DNA of 64,000 nt from Paenibacillus camelliae (GTDB lineage: Bacteria; Bacillota; Bacilli; Paenibacillales; Paenibacillaceae): NCBI RefSeq assembly GCF_023715345.1, contig NZ_JAMBNY010000001.1, forward strand, positions 992,001 through 1,056,000. The letters are read 5' to 3'. The position numbers and the translations under genes were made by a program. Below, piece after piece: positions 44,722 to 53,562 of this stretch. The notes beneath the pieces are model-generated. The model was not told where the DNA came from, did not search any database, and was given only the letters and a program-made list of their open reading frames with translations. Within the stretch, counting starts at the first letter, position 1. Every line of letters starts with the position of its first letter.

Positions 44722-45222
44722 TTAATCAGCGTTTTCAATTAACTCAATCAATCTGTCATTCAGTTCCTCTGAAGCCGTATATATCGTATGCGTATCATCC
44801 GGTTTCATTAACGTGATTTTTTCGCCTTTTTCACCAATCCATAAAAAATATCTTTGGGTATCATGATTTGTATAAACAATCTCGATAGTAAGCTCTGGAC
44901 TAACCATATTGACTATACCTTTTTCTCTTACAGCATTTGCTATCAAGGGTTCAATAGCTTCAATTACTTCATCTTCCTCTAAAACTAATGTATCTTTTCC
45001 TCCTGATGAAAGGATCATTCGATCAACTTTCAATTTTTCGCTATTTTCTTTCGGCTGATGATTAGCATCTCCCTTGTCTTTTACTGCTGTATTAACACGC
45101 TCAGAATTAATCTCACTATCGTTATGAATGGTACCCGTACCCTTCACTGTATGGCAGCCAACAATTATATTCGATGTAAAGACTAAAGATAAGCAAAGTA
45201 GGATCAGTTTTTTTATACTCAC
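44722..45222 (-). CDS. YhfM-like lipoprotein
   Basis: A 166-residue lipoprotein: signal peptide ending in IIVGC (Cys near residue 23), then a polar linker, then a small domain with IEIVYTNHDTQRYFLWIGE and TLMKPDDTHTIYTASEELN that resembles the C-terminal domain of Bacillus YhfM. The function of that domain is not known. The GTG start at 45222 overlaps a GGTGGAGAG site. It is the first gene of the pair. Confidence 0.7.
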   Translation of the reverse strand: MSIKKLILLCLSLVFTSNIIVGCHTVKGTGTIHNDSEINSERVNTAVKDKGDANHQPKENSEKLKVDRMILSSGGKDTLVLEEDEVIEAIEPLIANAVREKGIVNMVSPELTIEIVYTNHDTQRYFLWIGEKGEKITLMKPDDTHTIYTASEELNDRLIELIENAD

Positions 45223-45369
45223 ATTCTCTCCACCTGTCTTATATTTCTACCATCCAGACGAATTAACTTCTGCTAATGTTACACACTTTTCTATCCATAA
45301 CTTTTTTGTAAGTTTTTATCTTAGTTTGCATCATTTGTATCTCATAAAATAAGTGAATTCGAAATTAAA

Positions 45370-45420
45370 TAAAAAAGACTGGAGCTTGATGGATAATAGC
45401 ACCAAGTTCCAGTCTTTAGT
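45370..45420 (-). terminator. Terminator after the TrmH-family gene
   Basis: A 15-bp stem with one mismatch (AAAGACTGGA.CTTG, arms 45374-45388 and 45403-45417) followed by TTTTTT on the minus strand. Confidence 0.9.
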
Positions 45421-45460
45421 AAAATAAATTAATGAGATAATACTTTCTTCATGTATTGAG

Positions 45461-46276
45461 CTAACTATACTCCCGCTGCCTCATTGCCTCGTACAGCAGC
45501 ACCGTCGTTGCCATCGCGACATTAAGTGATTCGCTCTGTCCCTTCATCGGGATAATAACCGTTTGATTCACGAGTGCTTCAACCTCAGCAGATAAGCCGT
45601 CACCTTCACTGCCCATCACGAGCCAGCTGCCCTGCTTCCAGCTGTACTCATAGCAATTGTGAGTGGCCTGCAGACTTGTCCCTACCATTTGTATGCCCCG
45701 TTGCTTCGCTTGATCTATGTAGGCTTTTAGCTCGCCCTCGATAATTGGCAAGTGGAACAATGAGCCCATAGTGGAACGTACAGTCTTCGGATTGTACAGA
45801 TCGACACAGCCCTTGCCTAATATAATGGCGTCAGCGCCGACTGCATCGGCGCTTCGTATAATTGTACCTACGTTACCAGGATCACGCACACCATCTAGTA
45901 CGACAACTAAGCCGTTCGGATTATACAGCTTCTCCTCATCAGCTTTAAGCTTGCCAAGCACAGCAAAGACAGGTGGTGCGGAATCCGTACCTGTGCACTT
46001 CGCCATCACATTACGTGTAGCCTTGTACCATTCAGTGAAACTCGCTACCTTATCTTGAACCTCCGAGATCTCCTTCGGCAGCCCTTTGTCCGCATCATAC
46101 ACAATCGCTTCAATCTCAGCTCCAGAAGCGATCGCTTCCTTAAGTAAATGTATACCTTCTATAATAAATAACCCTTGACGATCACGATGCTTTTTCTCCA
46201 GTAATGAAGCCCACAGCTTTACACGCTCATTTTGTACGGAGGATAGCAGCATATGCTCTTTTGTCATTGTATCCAC
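45461..46276 (-). CDS. TrmH/SpoU-family rRNA 2'-O-methyltransferase
   Basis: A 271-residue SPOUT methyltransferase like B. subtilis YsgA. An N-terminal substrate-binding domain (KKHRDRQGLFIIEGIHLLKE in part) is followed by the knotted catalytic domain with DGVRDPGNVGTIIRSADA, the motif 2 VMGSEGDGLS and motif 3 IPMKGQSESLNVAMA. The target is probably a 23S rRNA nucleotide (inference from family). Start GTG 46276 with GGAAGG; ATG 46267 is an alternative. It is divergent from sspI, as in Bacillus. Confidence 0.9.
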   Translation of the reverse strand: MDTMTKEHMLLSSVQNERVKLWASLLEKKHRDRQGLFIIEGIHLLKEAIASGAEIEAIVYDADKGLPKEISEVQDKVASFTEWYKATRNVMAKCTGTDSAPPVFAVLGKLKADEEKLYNPNGLVVVLDGVRDPGNVGTIIRSADAVGADAIILGKGCVDLYNPKTVRSTMGSLFHLPIIEGELKAYIDQAKQRGIQMVGTSLQATHNCYEYSWKQGSWLVMGSEGDGLSAEVEALVNQTVIIPMKGQSESLNVAMATTVLLYEAMRQREYS

Positions 46277-46468
46277 TGAACCTTCCTTTATTAACTGCTA
46301 TTGATTGTCTATAACACTTTCGCAGGAACTTTTAACTTTACTGCAAATGCAAATATGTTCAACATACTCTGCTGTTATCTGAACAACCTCTGCTATGTTG
46401 AATGATACCTTATTTATCTGGGCACAGTAAAGCTGTTAACATATTTACTACATAAAGGAGAACTTGGT

Positions 46469-46711
46469 ATGCAAAACTTTGATCTAAGACAAGCGATCAT
46501 TAATCGCATTCAAGACAACACTAAAAATGATCTTCATGAGACCATTGCAGATTCCTGTGGTGCGGACGAGCGTGCACTTCCAGGACTCGGCGTTCTATTT
46601 GAAATCATTTGGAAGGATTCTAACGAGACTCAACAAACGGCAATGGTGGAAACCCTGTATCAGCATCTGCAATCCGATCATAACACCTCTAACGCTTCAC
46701 CTTCATACTAA
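46469..46711 (+). CDS. sspI: Small acid-soluble spore protein SspI
   Basis: An 80-residue protein matching SspI: NFDLRQAIINRIQDN, an EETIADS-like HETIADSCG, and the strongly conserved LPGLGVLFEIIWK. SspI is a minor SASP made in the forespore under sigma-G in B. subtilis. AAAGGAG precedes ATG 46469. Its position beside the TrmH-family gene repeats the B. subtilis order (sspI-ysgA). Confidence 0.92.
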   Translation: MQNFDLRQAIINRIQDNTKNDLHETIADSCGADERALPGLGVLFEIIWKDSNETQQTAMVETLYQHLQSDHNTSNASPSY

Positions 46712-46792
46712 GACTGTACGTAGCGATAGTCTGTAATGTATTGGTGAATATCCCGTACGAATGTCGCTTATGCGCAATTACAAGTGATAAGA

Positions 46793-46826
46793 AAAAGGTC
46801 GACATTATAATGTCGGCCTTTTTTCT
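46793..46826 (+). terminator. Terminator after sspI
   Basis: AAAAGGTCGACATTA pairs with TAATGTCGGCCTTTT with one G-T pair, followed by T on the plus strand. Confidence 0.9.
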
Positions 46827-46907
46827 GTGAAGCAGCTATTCGTTATACCCTTACTCGTAAAAATTGTCTTAAATTACTCTACTATAGCCATTTTCCTTGT
46901 GCAATGC

Positions 46908-46958
46908 TAAAAAGGACTAATCCTCTTGGCCGTATAACTTTGACCAAGGATTAGTCCA
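46908..46958 (-). terminator. Terminator closing the carbohydrate locus
   Basis: On the minus strand GGACTAATCCTTGG pairs with CCAAGAGGATTAGTCC and is followed by TTTTTAG, about 60 bp after the last gene. Confidence 0.88.
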
Positions 46959-47016
46959 TATATCTAAGCGAAATCTATCCGATCATACAATCAATCATAA
47001 ATCTTTCAATCATTTA

Positions 47017-48177
47017 TTACTCATCTGCCAATACGATATCCCATTCATGAATTTCGTAGCTTCTTGCTTGATGAATAATATACGGGTCTTGCTTCACCCA
47101 TTGCTCCACTTCCTCCTGAGAGCCTGCTCGATAGATAACGAGTCCACCTGCGCCATCGACAAATCTACCGTTAGCGAGCAGCATGCCGGCCTGACGTCGT
47201 TCAGACAGAAACGCAAGATGCTCTTCTCGATACGTTACACTTTTCTCTGGATCAAGCATTGGCAGAAATACTGCAAAATGCTTCAGCTCGCCATGCTCAC
47301 GTCTACGCTGATCACGCTCCTGCTGATAAACGTACATGCCTGCCATGTCGTGATCTCCATGCCCCTCTGAGATCGCTCTTTGCAATAAAGCCTTTACGCG
47401 AGAGCCCATAACCGTATGTACCCCTTTGGCATTGGCGGCTTCGATTGCGAGATTCAGATCCTTCGATAGGAGTCGAATCGCAAAGCCTGGCTCATAGTTT
47501 TGCTCAGCTATAAATTGTGAATAATGTCGTTCCATAATTTTGCTTTGTGCAAAGCTAAGATTAAGAATTTGGAACACCTGCTCTTGATCAAGCCCAAATT
47601 GCTCCGCTAGCGAAAGAGCCTCGCTAGTCGCTTGTGTGTGAATACCGACCATCAGCTGATTGATTAATTTTACAGCTGAGCCGCAGCCCGCTTCACCAAC
47701 ATAATGGATTTGCTTGCCCATAGCCTGCAGAATTGGAAGCACTTGATTGTATGTTTCCTCTACTCCCCCAACCATAATTGTTAACGTTCCACTTGCTGCA
47801 CCTGTCGTTCCTCCGCTTACTGGTGCATCGAGGAATTGCACTTCAGCCTTCAGAGATGCGTCGAATAATACTTTGCTAAGCTCAGGCGCAACCGTGCTGC
47901 AATCTACAATCGTTAATCCAGCTCTAGCTGCTTCCAGCAATCCACCTACTCCAAGATAAACCTGCTCTACATCAGCTGGCATTGGCAAGCATGTAATCAC
48001 AACATCCATCTCCTGCGCCAGCTGCGTATAGGAGCTCGCTGCCTTTCCGCCATTAGCTACAAAGGCTTCCTCCTTGCCTAGACTTCTGTTTTTGCCATAA
48101 ACCTCATGCCCCGCACGAACTAATTGAAGTGCCATCGGTATACCCATATTACCTAGTCCAATAAATCCGATCTTCAT
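47017..48177 (-). CDS. 3-hydroxyisobutyrate/tartronate-semialdehyde-type dehydrogenase fused to a YciI domain
   Basis: A 386-residue fusion. Residues 1-290 are a beta-hydroxyacid dehydrogenase: IGFIGLGNMGIPMA (NAD site), DAPVSGGTTGAASGTLTIMVGG in parts, and the catalytic Lys in GSAVKLINQLM. Residues about 298-386 are a YciI-like ferredoxin-fold domain: FAVFLPMLDPEKSV, REEHLAFLSERRQAG and the end DPYIIHQARSYEIHEW. Family members reduce or oxidise short 3-hydroxy acids. Context with a semialdehyde dehydrogenase and an Fe-ADH suggests C3/C4 semialdehyde metabolism. Free-standing YciI proteins are common; the fusion is unusual to me. Confidence 0.87.
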   Translation of the reverse strand: MKIGFIGLGNMGIPMALQLVRAGHEVYGKNRSLGKEEAFVANGGKAASSYTQLAQEMDVVITCLPMPADVEQVYLGVGGLLEAARAGLTIVDCSTVAPELSKVLFDASLKAEVQFLDAPVSGGTTGAASGTLTIMVGGVEETYNQVLPILQAMGKQIHYVGEAGCGSAVKLINQLMVGIHTQATSEALSLAEQFGLDQEQVFQILNLSFAQSKIMERHYSQFIAEQNYEPGFAIRLLSKDLNLAIEAANAKGVHTVMGSRVKALLQRAISEGHGDHDMAGMYVYQQERDQRRREHGELKHFAVFLPMLDPEKSVTYREEHLAFLSERRQAGMLLANGRFVDGAGGLVIYRAGSQEEVEQWVKQDPYIIHQARSYEIHEWDIVLADE

Positions 48178-48218
48178 CTTTACACCCCTTTATGCTTTTA
48201 GCTTCATTTAACTATTCG

Positions 48219-49667
48219 TTAATACCTAGCTGTAACCATTTTTTTGCGTGTATAAAATTCTACACCATCCTTACCGTTTGCATGCAAGTCACCATAAAAG
48301 GACTTCTTATAGCCAGAGAATGGGAAGAACGCCATTGGAGCGGGAACACCAACATTAATGCCGAGCATACCCGCATCAATCTCCTCACGAAATTGTCTAA
48401 TTGCTTTAGCACTATCTGTATATAGACAAGCGCCATTGGCAAACTCCGAGCTATTCGTAAGCTCAATCGCTTCCTGAAGACTATTGACCCGTACGACACT
48501 TAACACTGGAGCAAAAATTTCATCCTGCCAAATTTTCATGCTTGGCTTCACCTGATCAAATATCGTTGCTCCTAGGAAATACCCTGGCCCATTAGCCACC
48601 TCCACCTTTCTGCCGTCAAGCAGTAGATGTGCTCCGTCCTGAATGCCAGACTCTATATACTTTACCGTTCTTTCCTTATGCTCCTGCCGGATAACAGGTC
48701 CGAGAAACACTTCCTGTTCGAGCCCATCTCCTATTTTAAGACTGCTAGATCTTTCAACTAACTTCTCAACTAAGGCATCTGCAATATCGCCGACTGCAAC
48801 AACGACAGCACAAGCCATGCAGCGTTCGCCCGCTGATCCGAAAGCGGCATTCACAATATTCGTTACAGCCAGCTCTAGATCTGCATCTGGCAGAACAATA
48901 CTATGATTTTTAGCGCCTGCTAACGCTTGAACTCTTTTTCCTCTTGCCGCTGCCTCGCGATATACATACTCAGCAACGGGCTGCGAGCCTACGAAGGATA
49001 TCGCTTTAACCGTCTCATGCTGAATTAGCCCATTCACCACATCATGTGCACCATGCACAATATTAAGAACACCATCTGGTAATCCTGCCTCACTAAACAG
49101 CTGTGCGAGTCGATTAGCTAGCAAGGGCGTTCTTTCCGATGGCTTAAGCACGAAGGTATTCCCGCAAGCAATAGCGATCGGAAACATCCAGCATGGCACC
49201 ATCATCGGAAAGTTAAACGGTGTAATGCCTGCCACAACACCCATTGGATAGCGATACATCGCAGATTCCAGACCCGTTGCGATATCTGGCAGATGTGAGC
49301 CCATCATGAGGGTTGGGGCGCCAGCTGCGAATTCAACACATTCAATACCTCGCTGTACTTCACCCGCTGCTTCACTGTAGCTCTTGCCGTTTTCCTTCGT
49401 AATTAGCTCTGCAAGCTCGTGCTGATGCTTAAGCAGCAGCTGTTGATAGGCAAATAATATACGTGCACGCTTAGGCACAGGCGTTGATTTCCATGCAGGA
49501 AATGCTTGCTCTGCGGCCTGCACTGCAGCATCAACATCAGCAACAGATGATAATGGCACGCTTGCCATACCCTCACCTGTAGCTGGATTCGGTACCGTTA
49601 ACGATTGTTCACTATGCGCTGCCTGCCAAGCACCATTAATATAATTGTGCAGTATGGTAACACTCAT
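48219..49667 (-). CDS. mmsA: CoA-acylating methylmalonate-semialdehyde dehydrogenase
   Basis: A 482-residue aldehyde dehydrogenase of the MmsA/IolA type, converting malonate or methylmalonate semialdehyde to acetyl- or propionyl-CoA with NAD and CoA. Signatures are [19 protein letters not shown] in parts, [20 protein letters not shown] and the catalytic Cys in [24 protein letters not shown] is typical of MMSDH. AGGAGG precedes ATG 49667. It lies between the Fe-ADH and the fusion dehydrogenase, and no inositol genes are nearby. Confidence 0.92.
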   Translation of the reverse strand: MSVTILHNYINGAWQAAHSEQSLTVPNPATGEGMASVPLSSVADVDAAVQAAEQAFPAWKSTPVPKRARILFAYQQLLLKHQHELAELITKENGKSYSEAAGEVQRGIECVEFAAGAPTLMMGSHLPDIATGLESAMYRYPMGVVAGITPFNFPMMVPCWMFPIAIACGNTFVLKPSERTPLLANRLAQLFSEAGLPDGVLNIVHGAHDVVNGLIQHETVKAISFVGSQPVAEYVYREAAARGKRVQALAGAKNHSIVLPDADLELAVTNIVNAAFGSAGERCMACAVVVAVGDIADALVEKLVERSSSLKIGDGLEQEVFLGPVIRQEHKERTVKYIESGIQDGAHLLLDGRKVEVANGPGYFLGATIFDQVKPSMKIWQDEIFAPVLSVVRVNSLQEAIELTNSSEFANGACLYTDSAKAIRQFREEIDAGMLGINVGVPAPMAFFPFSGYKKSFYGDLHANGKDGVEFYTRKKMVTARY

Positions 49668-49687
49668 CTCGTCATCCTCCTACATTG

Positions 49688-50920
49688 TTAGTCGTAACGA
49701 TAATCAAAGCAAGCTTGATATAATTGCTCAATTTCTTGCTTTGTAACGATAAATGGGCAATTCGCTGGACTGCCGCTATCGATAGCATCACTAGCCATCT
49801 TCGAAATCGCATTCATATAAGCTTGTCGCTCAATGCCGTATTGGCTTAAGTTTCCGATGCCAAGCGTACAGCATAACGACTTTACAGCAAGTAATACAGA
49901 AGCTGCTTTCTCCTTCAGGGCTATAGGTTTTTGCTGATCCGTCTGCCCATCTGATCTAATAGCTGCAAATGCTGTACCTTCCTTATGCTCAACTGTCATC
50001 ATTTCATGAATATTTGCCAATCGATCAGCACTTACTCTACTTGCCATATGCTCCAAAACAGCAGGCAGCAGCATCGCATTGGAAATACCATGAGGAATAT
50101 GAAACAATGCACCAATCGGCCTCGACATGCCGTGTATTAATGTAACGGATGCGTTAGAGAATGCAGCGCCTGCAAGCATAGCGCCCAGTGCAATCTGCTC
50201 ATAATGATGATCAGAGGCTTGCTGATTATATACAATGGGCAAATGCTTAGACATAAGCTGTATAGCCTGCAGCGCCCAAACATCCGTTATAGGCTGTGCT
50301 TTTTTGGATAAGTATGCCTCAATCGCATGACAAAGGGCATCGACTCCTGATGACGCAATAACAGAAGGCGGACATGACTTGATTAGCTCTGCATCTACGA
50401 TGGCAGCCTTCGGCAATAATTGAGGCTGAGAGATCATCATTTTGACCTGACTTTTTGTATCAATAATGACTGTCACCTTCGTAACCTCTGAGCCAGTGCC
50501 TGCGGTTGTCGGTATGGCAATGAGCGGTAATGACTCCGATTGAAATTGCTGGCCTCCCAGCGGAGTATACTGATCCAAGCTTCCTTCATTCGTCATTAAC
50601 ACCGCTACTGCCTTGGCAGCATCAATACAGCTGCCTCCGCCTATCGCAATGACGACATCGCAGCCCTCTGCTCGGCATATGTCCAAGCATTCCTCAACAT
50701 GCTTCGTTGTCGGCTCTGTATGTACGCCGCAGTAGCTTACATATGGCATGCCCATCTCGGCAATGTACAGACTGCAGCGTTCGACTAATCCGTTATTCAG
50801 CATAACAGGATCACTGACGATAAGCGCCTTCGTCCCCCACAGCTTGGCAAGTCCTCCAACTCGCTGCAGCGAGCCTGCGCCATATATCATGCGGCTTGGC
50901 ATCAACACTTCATGGATCAA
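49688..50920 (-). CDS. Iron-containing alcohol dehydrogenase
   Basis: A 410-residue group III alcohol dehydrogenase. The NAD site GGGSCIDAAKAVA, PTTAGTGSEVT and the metal ligands in VDALCHAIEAY and LIHGMSRPIG..HIPHGISN are all present. Relatives reduce lactaldehyde, 1,3-propanediol aldehydes or succinate semialdehyde. A TTG start at 50920 overlaps the stop of the preceding gene (TTGA) after GGGAGG, so translation is coupled. It carries a 30-residue insertion near 335-360 (MMTVEHKEGTAFAA and following) not usual in the family. Confidence 0.88.
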   Translation of the reverse strand: MIHEVLMPSRMIYGAGSLQRVGGLAKLWGTKALIVSDPVMLNNGLVERCSLYIAEMGMPYVSYCGVHTEPTTKHVEECLDICRAEGCDVVIAIGGGSCIDAAKAVAVLMTNEGSLDQYTPLGGQQFQSESLPLIAIPTTAGTGSEVTKVTVIIDTKSQVKMMISQPQLLPKAAIVDAELIKSCPPSVIASSGVDALCHAIEAYLSKKAQPITDVWALQAIQLMSKHLPIVYNQQASDHHYEQIALGAMLAGAAFSNASVTLIHGMSRPIGALFHIPHGISNAMLLPAVLEHMASRVSADRLANIHEMMTVEHKEGTAFAAIRSDGQTDQQKPIALKEKAASVLLAVKSLCCTLGIGNLSQYGIERQAYMNAISKMASDAIDSGSPANCPFIVTKQEIEQLYQACFDYRYD

Positions 50921-53562
50921 CGCGATTCCTCCCTTCCGTTTAACGGTAGAACAAAATAAGGCTGATTAGAAAGCGTTGCGGCAAAGCCAGGCCATAGCTT
51001 TGCTTCGCCCGTTGCTTGCTTGATAACGAAATAATAGATCAGTGGATAGCCACTTGAAGTCACCGCCCCAGGAATGGATGCATGGTAGCCATCGCTATTT
51101 CTGGTCATCTCTACACTTTCATAGGACAGCGCTTGATGAGCAATGCGGTAGTAAACCTCCACTGTAATATCCTCAGTAATATCCTCACGTTCACCTTGAA
51201 CTGTAAGCTGCAGTAAAGCCGATTCTCCCGGATTAATATTGGGAGGATTATGTTCGATTGTGATTTCTTGCCATTCGTTCCAATGGAGCGGCTTGAGCTT
51301 TTCAACATTCATGCTCGGCTCCTCTTGGGAGTGCAAGCATTCTGTAACTAAACGTTCCATTGCTGCAATATCCTTATCAATTCCCTCCAAGCGATCTCGC
51401 CAATGACCTCTCGCGTGCTGCTTGAAGCCGAAGGTAATATCATCGCTATATACAGCAGTTGCATCCACTAACTTTTTCCATATCTCCTTAGCTGCCCTAT
51501 ACAGCTCTAGACCTTGCTGTACATACGTTACATCCTTCAGCTGCTGGAAGTAAGCATACTGCAATGCAGCTTCTATCTTATAAGCGAAAAACTGTCCAAT
51601 ATAACTAAGTGCCTCAATATCAATAAAGTATCTATCCCAGTCTGCTCGCTGCTCTTCCTTCTCGGCGCTATATTCTGCGATGCTGGCAAGCTGCTCCTGT
51701 GCTTCCTTAGCGAGCTCTCTAAGTAGGCCTGCGACCTCTATTGGCGTAACTTTGCCATTTAATTGACCGGTTAGATAATCACTCACGTAATCATTTATCG
51801 TATAGAACAATTGTGGATCAAGCGGCGACACTGCGCCGAAGGTATATGGAGCAGGGGTGTCAAAATCTCCATCTGTCGGCTCCTGACCTTCAACTATCGC
51901 TTGGTTGGTATACATCTCAGGCCAGTAAACATTATTAGCAGCTGAAGGTAATGAAGCAGTCGTAATCAGCGGCAGGATACGGCTTGCAGCAGCCAACCCT
52001 TGCTCAAAATATAACGCGGCTTCACCAAAGCTAGCCCGATAATAACGTCTCCACACCTCAGGATCGGAATCTGGGTCGTACATTAATCGTCCCCATAGAC
52101 GATAAGTAATTCGGTACTTCTTCCAGCTGCTATCCCCCAGCTGCAGATCAGCGTCTGCATAAGGCTCTCTGCCTCCAGCCGAGCCGGAGTCCTTCCTAGC
52201 TTTAAAGGAAAGCGGCTCAAACCACTCGATGCCTTTCGCATCGCCAAAGCGTCCAAGACGTCCAAAGCCAGCGGCAAGCGCTGGATCTCCCCACAGCAGC
52301 AGTCGCTGCGTGCCAGGCCACACGCGATAGATCAGATCATATGGGCGATCCTGCTGCAAAAAGTCACCGTAGCCATATCTCGTAAATCGTCTTGAAGCAG
52401 CGGTCAATGCATCAAAGCCGAGCTCCGTTTTGCCTGTTCTAGGCTTCTCCAATGCTCTTATGTCGGCTTGATGATAGGGCAGGCCCATATGCTCTGCAGC
52501 GTATTTGGCAGATAGAAGCATAGGGGAACCGCTTTTAACTGCGGTTTGAATTAGCTCTTCATTCACGCCCTTGGCATGCAAATCCAGCTCGATGCGTTGT
52601 CCGTCGCGCTGGGCACCGCTCATAACAATGGCCCAAAATTCACTTGCAGGTTCAGGAATACCACTTTCATAATGGACTCTTAACGTAATCCCGTCGATAG
52701 CAGGACAAGCCTGCAATAGTGCCTGCAAAGCATCTCTACAATATAAAGCGTGATTCTCGCTTGTTATGCCTAGGATCGGATAACGCACATTCGGGCTATC
52801 TAGAAAGCTATGAGCATGCGTCCATAGACCAAGCTGAAAATGAAGCCCTCTACGCTTGGCTTGCTCACTAATATATTTCAGTGTAGCGAGATTTCGCTTG
52901 ATCTCATCTGCTGATAGATTGTCAGCTCTCACTTCATATTGAGGCAACTGCAATAGAAACGGATAGGCAAAGCAAAAATAATTGTCAACGACATTCGGGT
53001 CATGCCCCGAATCGTAGCCTATGCCTAGAGCAAGCTGAAAACGATTAAAGCGCTGCATAGCCAGCTCTGTTAAATATTCGTCCCAAAACGCATGGCTGTA
53101 GAACCAATCCTTATCCTCTGCCTCACTTACAAATAATCTAGTAATGCTGCGAATGGGCATAGCCGTCTTCTCCGTTTGCGACGAAATTAACGCTAATTGC
53201 TGCCACGCCTCATCCTCACTGCTCGAGCAAATGAATAGATCTGCCAGCTCTAATAGGCCTAGTACAGTGCCTCTATCATCGTGACCAATGATATAGATGC
53301 TTTCCATCTGTTCTGTTGACTGGCGTACAAGCGAGAACGACTCCGGTGTAATTGGATGCTCTAGCTGCTTCGCTTCTAGCAAGCCCTTAGCAGCCTCATC
53401 ATCATAAGATAAGACTTGAATAGATATTCTCTCGGTATGCAACGGAAGCCGTTGCATCACAATATCCTTTACATAATCAGATGCCCAGGCTATTTGCTCT
53501 GAGCGTAATAGCTTTGTGTCAAGCTGGATTAGACAGTGATTCTCATTTGGACGTGATTCCAT
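50917..53562 (-). CDS. GH67/GH115-like putative glycosidase A
   Basis: An 881-residue cytoplasmic protein without signal peptide. Residues about 40-150 resemble the N-terminal domain of alpha-glucuronidases (SIYIIGHDDRGTVLGLLELA), and a TIM-barrel-like centre follows (LAMQRFNRFQLALGIGYDSG). The later RLWGRLMYDPDSDPEVW is shared with the neighbouring paralogue. A C-terminal beta domain (about 780-881) looks immunoglobulin-like. I infer a glycosidase of the GH67/GH115 clan, possibly for uronic or branched sugars; catalytic residues are not assigned. ATG 53562 follows GGAGG and overlaps the paralogue by 20 bp. Confidence 0.55.
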   Translation of the reverse strand: MESRPNENHCLIQLDTKLLRSEQIAWASDYVKDIVMQRLPLHTERISIQVLSYDDEAAKGLLEAKQLEHPITPESFSLVRQSTEQMESIYIIGHDDRGTVLGLLELADLFICSSSEDEAWQQLALISSQTEKTAMPIRSITRLFVSEAEDKDWFYSHAFWDEYLTELAMQRFNRFQLALGIGYDSGHDPNVVDNYFCFAYPFLLQLPQYEVRADNLSADEIKRNLATLKYISEQAKRRGLHFQLGLWTHAHSFLDSPNVRYPILGITSENHALYCRDALQALLQACPAIDGITLRVHYESGIPEPASEFWAIVMSGAQRDGQRIELDLHAKGVNEELIQTAVKSGSPMLLSAKYAAEHMGLPYHQADIRALEKPRTGKTELGFDALTAASRRFTRYGYGDFLQQDRPYDLIYRVWPGTQRLLLWGDPALAAGFGRLGRFGDAKGIEWFEPLSFKARKDSGSAGGREPYADADLQLGDSSWKKYRITYRLWGRLMYDPDSDPEVWRRYYRASFGEAALYFEQGLAAASRILPLITTASLPSAANNVYWPEMYTNQAIVEGQEPTDGDFDTPAPYTFGAVSPLDPQLFYTINDYVSDYLTGQLNGKVTPIEVAGLLRELAKEAQEQLASIAEYSAEKEEQRADWDRYFIDIEALSYIGQFFAYKIEAALQYAYFQQLKDVTYVQQGLELYRAAKEIWKKLVDATAVYSDDITFGFKQHARGHWRDRLEGIDKDIAAMERLVTECLHSQEEPSMNVEKLKPLHWNEWQEITIEHNPPNINPGESALLQLTVQGEREDITEDITVEVYYRIAHQALSYESVEMTRNSDGYHASIPGAVTSSGYPLIYYFVIKQATGEAKLWPGFAATLSNQPYFVLPLNGREESR

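Larger units (their letters stand above)
46712..47016. other. Convergent intergenic region with two terminators
   Basis: About 305 bp between sspI and the end of the carbohydrate locus. It holds the sspI terminator (46793-46825) and the minus-strand terminator (46908-46958). Nothing else is evident. Confidence 0.6.
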
